Shown: positions 12,018 to 24,167, counted from the first letter of the stretch. The stretch is 64,000 bases of DNA from Rhyacophila brunnea (GCA_022495005.1 JAGYXB010000056.1:496001-560000), one strand, 5' to 3'. Notes: generated by a model not told the origin, from the letters alone. Translations and numbers: made by a program.

Positions 12018-12160
12018 ACTCACATCCAGTATAATATACCGATAAGATAACGGGAAGACACCGTCGATAGCGAACGGGGCGATACAACAATATCGGCGGT
12101 ACGAGCGGCGTTCGTCGTCGCGATATTTTTATTGACAACGAGACGAGCCACAAGAGGGGC
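12018..12160 (-). other. CpG-rich patch, weak exon candidate
   Basis: A CpG-rich segment with an open frame on the minus strand ends at a GTGAGT splice-donor match (12018-12023), only about 10 bp from the hAT MITE target duplication. If this is an exon, the MITE sits just inside the next intron. No homology recognised and no acceptor located. Confidence 0.15.
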
Positions 12161-12169
12161 GAATGGCCC

Positions 12170-13183
12170 GGGGACCGTGATTGACCTCCCCGATTTTCAA
12201 GGTTTTTGCTGATAATAATAGCGGCGTATTACTGTCAAAAGATCGTACACATCAAAAAAGGTGAACGGATCTGGTTCGCATAACGTTCTGCAAGCGTCAA
12301 CTTGAAGAACGCGAATTTACGAATGTAGGTAACACTGCGACCCTTTGGTACATACTACACTACATACACACAACAAAATATCCAGCAACATTACGTACCT
12401 CATGACGTGTCTGCACAAAACCGTATTGTCCAGTACACATAATGTTATTATATGAACTGCAAAACATATTACACTGGGTTGACTATGGTTGGTTAACATT
12501 AATTGAATTGGATAATTATTGAAAGTTTGAAAATAAGACTAAGTTGTCATATTCCATGTCTTTCTAAGCACATTATACAAATGGATATTAATGTTTTCTT
12601 TTACTTTGTAATATTGCGGGTGATCGATTCTAATCACGAATCTCCTCCTAGTCTCCCCAATGGGTCAAATCCATGAGCGTGAATTTGCAATGTGCAATAG
12701 AAATATATTTTCTTTTCAATCACATACCTACATACTTACCTATAATATGGATTGTATTTGTATGACGAAATAGTTAAGCAGACGCATTAACAGAATACAC
12801 GCTGTGTAAAGACTTCAACGTCGATTTACAATATGCACCCTTATTGCAATACATTTCACTTTAATCACATTCACGTGTTTTACGAAATAGTCTAGTTTTT
12901 ATAAGCAATCACCGCAAAATATGCATTTATCAGCTCAGCCTGAACGACGATAAGGAACAAAAGAATGAAGGAAAGTATTGATTATGTGCTTCGAAATTTC
13001 TATACTTTTTCTGGTCATAAAGATTTTTATTATCTTATTACAACGTTACGGACATATTGCTGTAAGATTTAAATTGAGGCGAATAACGATAATCGAGCGA
13101 TTGATAATGGGAGATGCAACCGTTGAAGCAAGGCGTAGGCCGTAGAGGGAAACCACATAACAGAAGAATAAATAGAATTCAGA
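12170..13183. other. No recognised feature
   Basis: AT-rich sequence with short chance frames only. Confidence 0.5.
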
Positions 13184-13430
13184 GTTTTGAATGCATGAGT
13201 GTCCTACGAAAATTAAACAGATATTATAGACGTGCAACCTTCAAATACGCGATTATTGAATGAGCGTCAGTGCATAAACCGAGAGCAGTTGTCAGAACGA
13301 AGGACAAGTTTGGTATGACGTATTCTTGACACGTGTTAAAGTTTTAGTATCACATCACGCTCGAAATCGGTTGCCTATTACTCCACACCCGTTAGGTATT
13401 TCAGTTCCCATTAATTCTATGTTCCCTGAG
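13184..13430 (+). repeat. 250-bp dispersed repeat, copy A
   Basis: Begins gttttgaatgcatgagtgtc, contains tgagcgtcagtgcataaacc and gagagcagttgtcag, and ends tatttcagttcccatta...gttccctga. Further copies: 27132-27398 (minus), 36439-36682 (plus), 63660-63974 (plus). No TIR, tRNA-like part or poly-A is evident, so the class is unknown; the shared left and right limits suggest a defined unit. Confidence 0.75.
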
Positions 13431-14076
13431 AGAAACGCAAGAGGCGTGTCTGTTTAGTTTACAACCAACGATCGGATGACCACAAAGCCTGAACACGCCA
13501 AGTGAGTACAAATTGACATTACACAATTATTCAACAATAATTCACATGCTCCATTTTCTGTACCAGCTCAGATTTCTATGGTTAGTATTTTTGATTCGGA
13601 ACACCGTCCTCTAGGAATTTCAAAATAAAACTAATAATATGCGTTTTATACACAGTAGAGACATATAAATTGTGATATTTTATTCGTTGTTTAAGAAGTG
13701 GCTAATAATTACTGTTTTTGTATGTAATGTTCAGTAAGCTATTGTATATTTTCTTACGTATAAATTTCCTATCACTCAAGTCAAGCATAATGGTTTAATA
13801 TCAATGAATGCTGTGTTGCAAGTAAAATAACAACATTATTTGGATTGTGGAGAAGAATGATACGATGTTTTGGAGGGAATTCACCGAAACAAACATTGAA
13901 ATTTGCATCTTCGAGCATGTGTGTGTATTCCAAAACAGTTTCGCAATTTGAATAACCTACGAAATATTGCTGTGTTGTGTCACATATTTTTCCCTAATGA
14001 AGATATTTTACGTAGCAAAAAATTGTATAGATAACAAAACAAGAAATGAGTATTTGCAAAATAAGAAATGAGTTGT
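13431..14076. other. No recognised feature
   Basis: AT-rich, no domain, tRNA or repeat seen. Confidence 0.5.
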
Positions 14077-14505
14077 CCAGGTGCAAAACCTGCTATCCAC
14101 ATATTTTTTGATTTTGAAGTTTTGGGACCCCTGGATTCTACTCTCTCAGGCTACACGTATATGGGCACAGGCTACACAAATATGAAACGAGCTGCAAACC
14201 ACTGGATAAACCTTATAAAATTGTTTGAAAAATCCAGTCGGTTGGTTGCAAAACCTGCTATATTTCTGATGATCTCGGTTGCAGTTTAACAGTTTGCAGT
14301 AAAACCTGTCATATTCAGATTTTAAGCCATAATATATATTTATTTTAAAGCCTGATTACAAAATGCTTTTGTGTACCAACGAAATATACATTTTTTAAAT
14401 TTTCTAAATAAAAGCATCATGATATCTTGATTAAAAGTGTCAAAAACAGTTTTTATCATTTTGCCAAAAATCTGTTCAAACACGTTTAGCAGGTTTTGCA
14501 TCTGG
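14077..14505. mobile_element. Possible MITE with CCAGGTGCAAAACCTGCTA ends
   Basis: The left end CCAGGTGCAAAACCTGCTA at 14077-14095 is mirrored by tagcaggttttgcatctgg ending at 14505. The motif gcaaaacctgctat recurs inside at about 14249 and, degraded, at 14296. No convincing target duplication was found. The 73-codon frame at 14068 is inside it and looks accidental. Confidence 0.45.
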
Positions 14506-14929
14506 AAGACTCAAATGCTTACTTGAATTATTGAAGAAATCATTTTGAAGATTTGTGGTAGGTATTTCATAGAACTGAAATGAATATGTATCAGAGAATA
14601 CAGCATTTTTAGCTCTGTGAGCAACCAAAGCCCAGAAGAATTGATGATTATTACTTGCAAACGATATTATAAATGTACCTATATCTTGGTTACATAGCGA
14701 AAAGCGAATCCAGGACCGTAATTAGTAAACCAAAAGTCAACGGAAATTAGTATTATTTTATTTACCATAAAAGAAATGTATGTAAACCGTAGTAGGATTT
14801 GTTTGCCAGTGCAATTATCTATTAACTTCTCTGCTGATGTATGTTTAACAGAAAAGCAAACGCTCAGAGCAGCGGAATAAATAGACTAAATAATAGAGAG
14901 GATATTTGAGGGTAAACACAGCTGTTCCG

Positions 14930-15470
14930 GTCAGTGGAGATTGTGACCTTCAAGAATAAGGTCGACAACTACAAATAAAAAGTTGGCGATAAAGAACACA
15001 TCAGCCAGGAAATAGGTAGAATTACGCTGGCAAATAAATCCTACTACAGTTTACAGAGAAAGGTCCAATAAGACTTATCTCAAAGAAAACTAAAATGAAG
15101 CTCTACAAAATCGTCACCAGATCAGTCAGTGTTGACCTATGAGTGCTAGGCTTTATAAGAAGAAGCTTTCTTTCTTTGAAATGGGTCTTCAGGGCCGCAT
15201 GCGGCGACGGTGACACGTCGTTGTGGCGAGGATCCACAAAGAATTATATGCACTGCAAAATTTAGTGAGGTGCCACTTATCGATATGCCGTGTCCCAAGG
15301 ACGAAATACACCCAAGAAGCCCCGCTCCAATACATCAGAAGGGTAAAGTGGGCGTCGGGAAACCCGAACTGAGGCGAATGGGATGTAAAGAAAAAGACAG
15401 AATCTAAGCAGTGAACGGAGAAGTCTCTTGGGTGCAGCCAATGCTCACATTGGGTTGTAGTATCGATGAT
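14930..15470 (+). pseudogene. LINE 3' fragment, frameshifted
   Basis: Successive frames give ISQEIGRITLANKSYYSLQRK, then MKLYKIVTRSV, then a piece matching HKELYALQ, then GKPELRRMGC. This is the order seen in the C-terminal half of insect non-LTR polyproteins (ISxEIxxRIxLGNxCYxGLQ, then LYKTLIRPV, then the NxELYxLY and GRPxLRW blocks). Stops and frameshifts break every block. The 137-codon minus-strand frame at 15189-15602 is a shadow of this. Confidence 0.7.
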
Positions 15471-15479
15471 GAAAACATT

Positions 15480-16720
15480 ATATAAGTTAGTGACGTCCAT
15501 GGTAGTTAACAGATACGAGCCTTCAGATCGGCAGATTTTGGGGGGCGGCAAAACATGAAATATTGAAGAATATGTATATAAATGTGTATTATGTATTAAC
15601 AATCATAATATAAAGAATTATCATAGTGACAATCAATTATTTATCAGCTTACTAGTAATTAGATCGATTTAAAACTAAATACGTTACGCATCTTCTGAAC
15701 GATGTTTACCTACATCAAAAGTATACCTAAATTATACAATAAAAAATACCATATTGTATTACAAAAACGAAGGTAGGGACGTGCGGCACTTTATCTAGAT
15801 ACGTCACTTAATAGATTAATTATTATTTGTACAATATTCTTTAAATCAAATTGCCTATTTCACCCCTGCATACAAGTTAGTGAAAAAACGCCGTAATAAA
15901 ACAGATCACTGATGTATATAAAATAGCAAATACCTTGATCATTGTATAAAATCGATAAAATGGTTATTCAATCTAAAATATAAAAGTCTAGATAGGTGGG
16001 TAAATAATATTTTAAAACAGCATTTGTACAGCACGAAGTCAATAACATTTCGGTGTGGAACGTTTTTCGTATTGCGCATTTCTATTATAAAATCGTTAGG
16101 TATCGTTATCAACATTTTATGTAGTTTTTTACTTTCGGTATGATCTGAAATTTGAAACAATCTATTATTGATCAACAAAAGTGGACAACTTTCATGAGAT
16201 AAATTGTTTTAATCTATCCATTTAACTGATTTGTATGTATGTTTAATGCTAGCGAATAAACAATAGAAAAGACGTGACGAAAAATCAAAAAATGCAATTT
16301 GCAATTGAAACCTTGAACTTGCAGTTTGAAAGTCACGATGTTGTCGTGATACAAAACACTGATTTCAGAACTGATGTGGCACAGTCGGACTTCATACACT
16401 GTCTGTGAGCAATATCAACAATTATATAACTCGTAAATAGGAATATTTTATGATAAATGTTGATAATTATATCGGTTGTGGTAAAATTGCAAGCAATCTG
16501 ACGTACGAGTTTACCATAGGTACTTTGAGTGACACCGGTGCGAAGATAGTTGCAGGCGTGCCAATGCGGCAAAATGCAACATTAAGCAATCAAACTACAC
16601 TTTAATCATTGACAAGCAGGCTATATCCGCTTTTTCACGCACTGCTTGAAAATAATACAATTTAGCATAAACAAACATCTGTCAAACGCTAGCAAAACTA
16701 AAAATATGTCATCAAAACGT
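15480..16720. other. No recognised feature
   Basis: AT-rich, with chance frames of 79 codons or fewer. Confidence 0.5.
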
Positions 16721-16750
16721 AGTTGTCAGAAGGGCGAACACCGCTCGGAT

Positions 16751-16763
16751 CCAAGATGGCGGC
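16751..16763 (+). promoter_or_regulatory. YY1/Pho-type motif or a start codon context
   Basis: ccaagatggcggc matches the YY1 core AAGATGGCGGC. The ATG at 16755 opens a short frame (MAAETSAGG) that runs into GTAAGC, a good donor match. It could therefore be a regulatory site near a start site or a short first coding exon. Motif matches alone do not prove either. Confidence 0.3.
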
Positions 16764-16991
16764 CGAGACATCTGCCGGCGGGCGGTAAGCGGCCGACTTT
16801 ACGATGCATTTCATATACGGGCCCTTTGAAGAATTAACGCAGAACATTAACAATCAAATCGACGACAATAAACAAACACTTCATCACAAAATATTTTCAA
16901 CTAACTGGGCATGTGACGTAACCGCGTGGACCTTTACACGGGCATAGACAACATTGTATAGGTGTGTATGTATGCATGTCCGTCTATTTAC

Positions 16992-17290
16992 CTCGGATAC
17001 GATCACCAATTTTTTGACAGTTTCACTAGGGCACTACGCACAAGATTGTCAGTTTTATATTTCAATGCGTGTAATCGCGAAGAATCGAGACTACATAGCA
17101 CAAAGTATAGTTTTTGTCGGTGCGATATGACAATAACAAGAACGACGTGACACGCAGACAGCGAACGGCCGGTAGCGTGTCGCGCGACTGACGGCAGAGT
17201 GCGCTGCCGGCTGGTCGTACCCCGCTCACCCGCGCCACAAACCGCCCGTCCTGCTAAAACGGCGGCCGCGCGCGGCCGCATTGCAAAATT
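16992..17290 (-). promoter_or_regulatory. CpG-rich promoter with possible 5' exon, minus strand
   Basis: 17150-17290 is dense in CpG and includes the palindrome-like block gcggccgcgcgcggccgc. On the minus strand an initiator-like TCAGT occurs at about 17190. A GC-falling, UTR-like stretch follows and ends GAG at 16992, before the donor match GTAAAT (16986-16991). The 92-codon frame across this region could be UTR. No downstream exon recognised. Confidence 0.35.
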
Positions 17291-18244
17291 AATATTTCAA
17301 CACAGAAAAGTAGTGACGGCAGTTCACTCACGTGCATAATTTAATCGAACATACAATAATATGATTGCTATGTTCCCTATCTTGGTTCATGATTTGATTT
17401 CCATATCTCAATCTAACGAGTCTATAGAGACGAATCAATATATTATTATGTAGCTGAAAATATTATTAATGCAAGTTACACCTTTACTAGGAAACGAATA
17501 AAAATAATCAAATTGTTTCTACAAATTAGATTAGATAATAATGTATCATGATCTCAAGGAAGACATAGGCGTCCGCAAACAAATTATTCAACTGTTAGAA
17601 AATAAATAGGTATACGTACATTATTTATCTGAAACTCAATGCATTAATTATTGTCCACACAAATTACATGTTGCTTGGACAGTCCGCAACGGAAATTAAA
17701 ATGAAACTCCACGATATACGAGAAAGAGTAAATAATATGCCCACACATGCTTGTTTGTCCACTTTTTCCATCGAATTCAAAAACCCATACCTATAATTTA
17801 AAAAAAAAACATGAACAGTTTCTACGTACACAATTATTGTTTGCGACCAAAAGTATAGGTATAGGTCTGTACTAAAAAGAAAACTATATCTAGAAGACGG
17901 TGCCTTTAAAACGAAAATGGAGCTAAACAATAAATAACATTTAAATTAACTGCAAAACATTTCGCAGGTTAGATTCATTTGTAACAAACTTAACACTAAT
18001 ATCGCCCGCAACGATCGAAAACCCTAACCATTTATTTCAACACAATTTTAAAGATACACAATCAGTCGATACCTTATATAATATTTTTTTCAGATATTGA
18101 AGATAAACCCGCAACTTGAATTCTGTTAGGTTAGGTTAGGAACAAAGAGTTTTTGTTTTATAATATATTACATACCCAAGGGGCAGTAAACGACCACAGG
18201 GTTGATCTAAAACCTTCTAGATAGAATAATTCATAAAGATTGAT
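17291..18244. other. No gene; short TTAGG run
   Basis: AT-rich. Three tandem TTAGG units (insect telomere motif) occur at about 18126-18140, too short to be telomeric. Confidence 0.45.
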
Positions 18245-18345
18245 GGATGTACGTGGCAGCGAAGAATTAGAGACTGAAAGGAGAGGAGACAGCTAGGAGA
18301 GGCCTTCATTCAGCATTGGATCGACCCCGGCTAATGCTGATAATT
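18245..18345 (+). pseudogene. LINE 3' tail remnant
   Basis: gaggccttcattcagcattgg followed by atcgaccccggctaatgctga corresponds to EAFIQxWIDPG and its stop, the same terminus seen intact at 47920-47960 and 29040-29075. The tail runs into a degraded TGATGATGA-type end. Heavily decayed. Confidence 0.55.
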
Positions 18346-20809
18346 TACCCATGTAGTAGCTACATTGCCATTTTGAAGAAGGAATATGGTCCATTGTTAC
18401 CGAAACTAAAAAATTCTCATTAAAACTTGTCACAAGACAGGGTCCAATGGGTTGGGCGTTAAAATTGTAATTGTTGTAAAAATTCTGTGGGGGATAAAAA
18501 TGTTAATGTACCTAACTAGATTTCATAAAATAATTAATTAAATGTATGTTTTACCTTGTATGCCAACAATATTGTGCACGGGTTGCCGCTGTGTGTGGAA
18601 AGCATCACCTAAAAACAAATTAAAAAATGTATAAATAATTCGGGTGTGTAAGTATGTTAAAAATCAATTGAAATAATGATGGATTCAAAATGGAGTCAGA
18701 GGTAAAAATATTTCCAGATAACTATGCAATTAGCGCCATATTATTGAGAATGGCTTTACTATTCTTACGACCAAATGCAAAGATGAAAACTGCCTAACTA
18801 ATTAATAATTATGAACCTTTTGCATAGTTAACAGTTTGGCAAAACAATAAATAATGACATAGCAGCGTCGATTTTTAACGATATTTTAACGATAACGAAA
18901 ATGCAGTAATGGCACAAACTCCAGTATTTAGGTTACCAGAAGGAACCCTGAGCAACTCATCGTGGCATGTGCTATTCGTTATGACCAGAAGTAGTGATCG
19001 AGACTTCTCGAAAAATAATGAGAAAGGATGATTCTCGTATCTCGAGAAATATTTTTTCATATATTTCGAGATTCTCATTTTTACAGGAATCAATCTCGAA
19101 TCTCGAAAACGAAATATTCTTGAATTCGAGAAACGACAATGTCGAGAAATCGCCAGCTCTAGATATGACATGTTTAGTTTGTTCACGGTTCGATTCGAAC
19201 GTTCGAATCCGTGATGTTCCGATGTCACAGCCTTTGCAAATTATATATATGCAGCTTTTCCACACAACTATCGGACGTTCTCGGGAAAGTGGCGTTAATA
19301 TAAATGTAAAGGCTATCATAACGCACAGTCATCGCAGATCATAAGTATGTAGGTAGTTTTCGTATATTTTTATGTTAGAACATTATAAATTATATATTGA
19401 AATGTTTCGATATCTATGCCGGTGGTTTTCCAACTTGTTCGTTTCGTATCTGTTCGACAAATGAAGGTGCCCCTCGAAAAGGGATCTATATGCAAAAACT
19501 AAATTTTACAGAAGAAAAGAAAACAAAATAAACAACAAACCTTTCAGTGATTTGTAGTACCTACCTATGATTTTTTAAGGCAATTAATGTCATTGATTAA
19601 AAATATAACCAAATATTTCAGTTATGAAAATTGTACATGAATTTCTCCAAAAATGTAACGTAAATGTCTAGTGTATAATGTAACAAAAATGTAATTCTGT
19701 ATCATTAATAATGTAACTATTTATGTCTGTAGTTAAAAAAGTGTAAGTATGTATACTTTTGTAAACTATTGTAAAGCAGAATAGCCTTCCATTCAGAGAA
19801 GAGCTCAATTGCTTCCAAATAAAGGGGAAAAACATCACTGAAATTCTTGTGATTTATTTATTTAAGTGTGTATCCACTCTCCTAAATAAAATTGGTTATT
19901 TCATATAGACCCCTTGTCGAGGGGACCTTCAAATATTAATGCAACATGACATAATTCATATTTTTGAAAACGTTTGTAAAAAGAGAATAAAAAATACACA
20001 TTGGGACTCAATAGTTGAGTGTGCTGTGCTTGAAGAGCTGTGTTAAGGCTATACCTCAGTTAAGACATGGTCTAAAAAGATCGTGGCTAGCGATACGCGG
20101 ATTGCGGGTCGCGGGTGCAAATGACGCATGCCGAACGAAATATAATTTGTCATAGAAATCCAACATGCATCCATTTAATGTTCTGTTTATTGCTCTATTA
20201 GTTACAATAATAATATATTCATTGACGTGTTTTCTTTTTCAAGTAAATCGGTAAAGTTGTTAGTCATCTTTACACGATTTAAGAATTAATACCCCCGTCG
20301 CCATCACGAAACAAATTGACGTATTCACACCTCGACGTTCGCTCTCCGAATGCCAGCGAGTCCAAAATTTCGTCGTGCCTATAGTTGAAAATTATTTGCC
20401 GTTTCACTGAAGTATCGTCTTAATATACCTACCATTTAATTTAAACGAATGACTATAATATGAGACATTAGTGTGCGATGTTAAAACCTTTATAGGTACA
20501 ATGATATTATATATTAAAATATTTTATAAATTGATGTTTAAATTTAAACACATATTCTAAAAAAATATGTACTACGAAATGAATTTGAAAATTGAAAAAC
20601 ACAAACTAGCAGGTACATACGTATTGCATATTCCGATCAAGTAGGTAGTAAATTATTGTCATCTGACAAAACTATCGGAATTGTACGATTGCAAGTACCT
20701 ACCTATCATATTTACAAACGAATGAAACTTTCAGAAGTGACCTTCACTTTTTACAAATGTGAAACATAATAATATCACATATGTATAAACCAGGTAAAAG
20801 ATTTTATAA
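18346..20809. other. No gene; one TCGAGA-rich patch
   Basis: Mostly AT-rich. In 18985-19165 the palindrome tctcgaga and its variants recur many times in both orientations, which opens frames of 115-117 codons on both strands. These are composition artefacts or a transposon arm (the inner edge reads cgagaaatcgccagctctag). Confidence 0.4.
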
Positions 20810-21212
20810 AATCATTCAAGAGATTAGGAATCACTGGTCCAAACAGAATTCGAAATTAGGAGGTTCATTTAAATTCGTCGTGCATAACAATTAAATTACT
20901 GGGAGAACCGGAGAATACCTGTCACCTGCGCTTTGCAGACGACATTGTTGTCTTGGCAAAAGACTCAAAAAAATTCCAGAACGGGATGCAGAAGCTTGCA
21001 AATAATATATGAAATAAAATATGAAAGCCACAAAGAGGAATTAAAGATAAACGTTTCGAAGACAAAAGTAGTGATAAACTGTTTTGCTGATCCGCAAGTG
21101 ATTCTCATCAATGGCATTGAATTGGAACGGATAAACAATAAATTAACTACATTTATTGCGGGAAACATATTATATCAATGGGAGAAGGTATGTGGTAAGA
21201 CGAGGTTACCAG

Positions 21213-21233
21213 TGGCGAAGGGTGGAGGTAAGC
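21213..21233 (+). repeat. Isolated hAT TIR stub
   Basis: cagtggcgaagggtggaggt is identical to the outer TIR of the complete MITEs at 11418 and 49153, yet no MITE body follows. It may be the scar of an imprecise excision or an end-only remnant within the LINE fragment. Confidence 0.5.
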
Positions 21234-21470
21234 ATAAAGTGATCAACACATGTATTTCCAGTGCTCACGAAACTATGAATAGTGAACCGTCGCATGGAAA
21301 TGTGCATGTTGGGCAAGACCACAAAATAAACCAATTACTAAGGCGGCAGCCAAGAGTGCGCGATGTGGTGGAGGTCGCCAAGCTGATGAAATGACAATAG
21401 GGCGATCAAATTGCCCGTCGAGTGGACATCCGCTGGATAAATGTAGTTACGGTGATGACCGAGGGGGATT

Positions 21471-21665
21471 TTTTTTTTTTTTTTTAGAATTATTAATAAC
21501 CATGTCCTTGCTTTTTCGTACAAGGTGGTTGTTAGTAATTATGAACAATCACAAACACCCAGGCTTTGAGAAAAACACATAAATATTTTTGTCATGACCG
21601 GGAATCGAACCCAGAACTCTCGGGTGGAAGGCCAACGCCTTACCCACTGCACCACGAGAGCCGCC
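21471..21665 (-). mobile_element. tRNA-derived SINE with poly-A tail and 15-bp target duplication
   Basis: On the minus strand it starts with a tRNA-like head: box A tggtgcagtggg, an anticodon-arm region resembling tRNA-Gly(UCC), and box B ggttcgattcc. A body follows that includes the inverse of cacccaggcttt. It ends in a poly-A tail, seen as poly-T at 21471-21485. The flanks tgaccgagggggatt at 21456-21470 and 21666-21680 are identical, the expected LINE-mediated target-site duplication. The body relates to the pieces at 47469-47640 and 52047-52140. Confidence 0.92.
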
Positions 21666-21766
21666 TGACCGAGGGGGATTAAACGATCACCCACACAGCG
21701 ACGCAATAAAACCGGCTGGGGTTCGAAGATCTAGGGTCTGAGAAGAATGGAAGAAGCCACTAATCG

Positions 21767-21850
21767 TGTCCGGAAATTTGTACGTACGCAGTTTGCCGTA
21801 ACACAGTTCACCGTGAGATGGTCTATCGGAAATAGTTGGCCGTATAAAAT
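21767..21850 (+). repeat. Arm of a TIR element also seen at 62985-63368
   Basis: The segment tgtccggaaatttgtacg, then cagttcaccgtgag and tctatcggaa, matches the inverted arms of the element near 63 kb. Only one arm is present here. Confidence 0.45.
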
Positions 21851-22091
21851 ATTGAAATCAATTCCTCACCTAAATAAACCACTTAAAAATATGTTATAAA
21901 AACTACCGAAATACAAAGGAAAGACAGAAATATAGGTAGGTAAGTAAATTAGAAATGCAATCATAACATCGTAAAGTTTATATAAAATTCTGGTAGGTTC
22001 TCGTATCAAGTCGTACTTATCAAACATCTGATTATAATGACAGCATTATTATCAAACATTTGATGCCAATCAATATCAAATAAAATTCTAA

Positions 22092-22141
22092 TGGATTTAA
22101 GTTTTGTACTATTCCATTTGAGTAGTTTTTTGCGACCCGGG
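22092..22141 (+). repeat. Dispersed short repeat ending in gacccggg, copy 2
   Basis: atggatttaagttttgtact, then attccattt and tgcgacccggg, as in 10119-10170 and 50715-50773. Confidence 0.45.
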
Positions 22142-22149
22142 CAATATCA

Positions 22150-24167
22150 AATTAATGTTCTTATTGAATCTAATAAAACTGGAACAGTGAGTACCTACTG
22201 TCTGCAATGCTCCACGAAAAATAGATGTTTTTTATCTCAAGGTGTACGGGAATTTATTTCCGGTAAGACAGCTCATCGTAAACTGTGCTACAGCGAAATG
22301 TAATACGTACAATTTACATGTGGTACCAAACCGTAGTGGATGAACCCCGGTTCATGATGAATTAAATTAATATACAAACGTATGCCCAGTATTAAAACTT
22401 CAAAATATCTACCCACCAGACCAACAAAACTACACCAGTAGAGGAAGTGTACCAAATATTGGCTAGATTTTCCTAAAGGCTTATTATATTGACAGACGCG
22501 CATACCCAGCCCGATCCAACGATCCACGCCGACCGTCGTGGCCAACGTTTTTACACTATTTGCAATTAATTACACGCAACGATTCAATCGCGTTGGTCTT
22601 GTTTTTGATTGGTTTAAAATAAACATAGTGTTGCTAATATTAAAATTATAGGTTGACCGAAAACTATTTCTTCGTTAGATTGGTGGCAACACAGAACAGT
22701 ATTCCCGCGCAAACTTTCGTCAAAACTAATGGGCGGTGTTCGGATATCTTTGTACGTTCTCGGCAATCTTCGCTAAACCATAGAGAATAGATTTTGACAG
22801 TCGTGGCAGACGATCGGGCCAGACGCAATCTGCCAATGTAATTTGAGCTTAATACTGGATACTAGAGTTCCTGGAGAAGGAAAATAAAAGCTTTTATTTA
22901 ACATAAAATGAAAAAGAAGATTACATAACATACTACCTACTACTAATTTCACTTTTACCTGATTTACATTTTTAAAGAATCCAATAACCGATCCAGTCCC
23001 CTTGTAATTAAAAATTGGAAATAATTGGATTGTGTTTTCAATATTTTCTCATATATTATCACTGCTATCTCAGATTCATCATTCCGACAATTCCCACGCC
23101 ACCGTTACGTCGTTCGTATTCAAACGGGATGAGGAACCCACCCGGAAGAACTAGACGTGGGTAAGGAGTAACGTCGCAATATCGAAAGAACAGAAATCGA
23201 TACTAAGTATTGATATCGTATTGAAAGAAAGTATTCTATTATAGAACATTTCTTTTGATGGGAATTTATACTCTTTTTCTTTGTATGAACAAAAATCTCC
23301 CAATGTAATAATTTGTTCGACGTGAAATATGCATATTTTATGGAATTTATAACTGAGAGAGAAAGATCTGTTGTGTTGCAAACATTATACCTCGTTTACA
23401 CGTGCACGGATTTACCGATAACAGTACGTATTATCATGCAAATTGCAAGATTGCATGTATGAATCAAAAATGTTCAGAAGCTTCTGAATTTCACGCGACA
23501 GTGCAATATCTGCGCAGTAGAACGATAGTAGCGATCCCGCCGTTAAAAAAACGAAGTACAGCGCGCAGTCTCATTTTGAGGTTAACCGATTTTCACGACC
23601 TGTCAAATAGTACCATAACATGAAAACATCGCGTCTCACTTACTCTTGAAGAATGAGATTGGCGAGTCAGCACTTTAAAGTGTAAACAGTTATTATCGCG
23701 ATAGTTTAATATACCTACACACTATTGGTGCAAGTAAATCCATGCACGTGTACAGGCGCTATTCGATTCATTTGGGTCACATGTTACCTGTGATAAGAAT
23801 GATACAATATTGTAAATTAATCAATTATTGTGTATGTGCATAGAAAAATCATCATATCAAAAGATATCGAAATAATTCCATCATAAGACATCTTTGTAAA
23901 GTATTGACGCGATCAAATAACAATACGTACCTATGTCGATACCGCTATCGTAGCGAAACAAAACAATTATCAATACTTTTTTCACGTCTCTAGACGCGGG
24001 CGGGTAATGCAGATAAGATAAATCGATCAAATGGCTTGCTTGCTCATGATTTAAGGGTGATAGTAGTGATTTTAACCACCCTACTTTTCATAGCCCATTT
24101 AAAACTAGATATTACATACAGTAGCAAAAATATTACGTTGTGAAAAATATTATGTGTTCGCATCTTA
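22150..24167. other. No recognised feature
   Basis: AT-rich to moderate GC. Short frames only (85 codons or fewer), without recognisable domains. Confidence 0.5.

Larger units (their letters stand above)
20810..21770 (+). pseudogene. LINE reverse-transcriptase fragment, split by a SINE
   Basis: Reading from 20902 gives HLRFADDIVVLAKDSKKFQ, containing the reverse-transcriptase catalytic motif FADD (20932-20943). After a frameshift come LKINVSKTKVVIN and VILINGIELERI, then a degraded C-terminal connector. Order and motifs fit the RTE-like insect non-LTR group. The copy is 5'-truncated, has stops, carries a 21-bp piece of a hAT TIR at 21213-21233 and is interrupted by a SINE at 21471-21665. Confidence 0.8.

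Noticed and set aside
15189..15602. 137-codon minus-strand frame
   Set aside because: Antisense to the LINE fragment at 14930-15470; no recognisable protein.
16755..16785. Confident first coding exon (MAAETSAGG then a donor)
   Set aside because: Too short to separate from a YY1-type regulatory motif in a CpG-rich patch; kept only as a low-confidence feature.
18126..18140. Telomeric TTAGG array
   Set aside because: Only about three units here and similar short runs at 61345 and 63133; far too short for a telomere.
18972..19344. Overlapping frames of 115-117 codons on both strands
   Set aside because: They come from the palindromic TCGAGA-rich sequence, which lacks stops on both strands; no domain is present.
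21595..21665. Functional tRNA-Gly gene
   Set aside because: The acceptor stem does not pair and the sequence continues into a SINE body and poly-A with target duplications.
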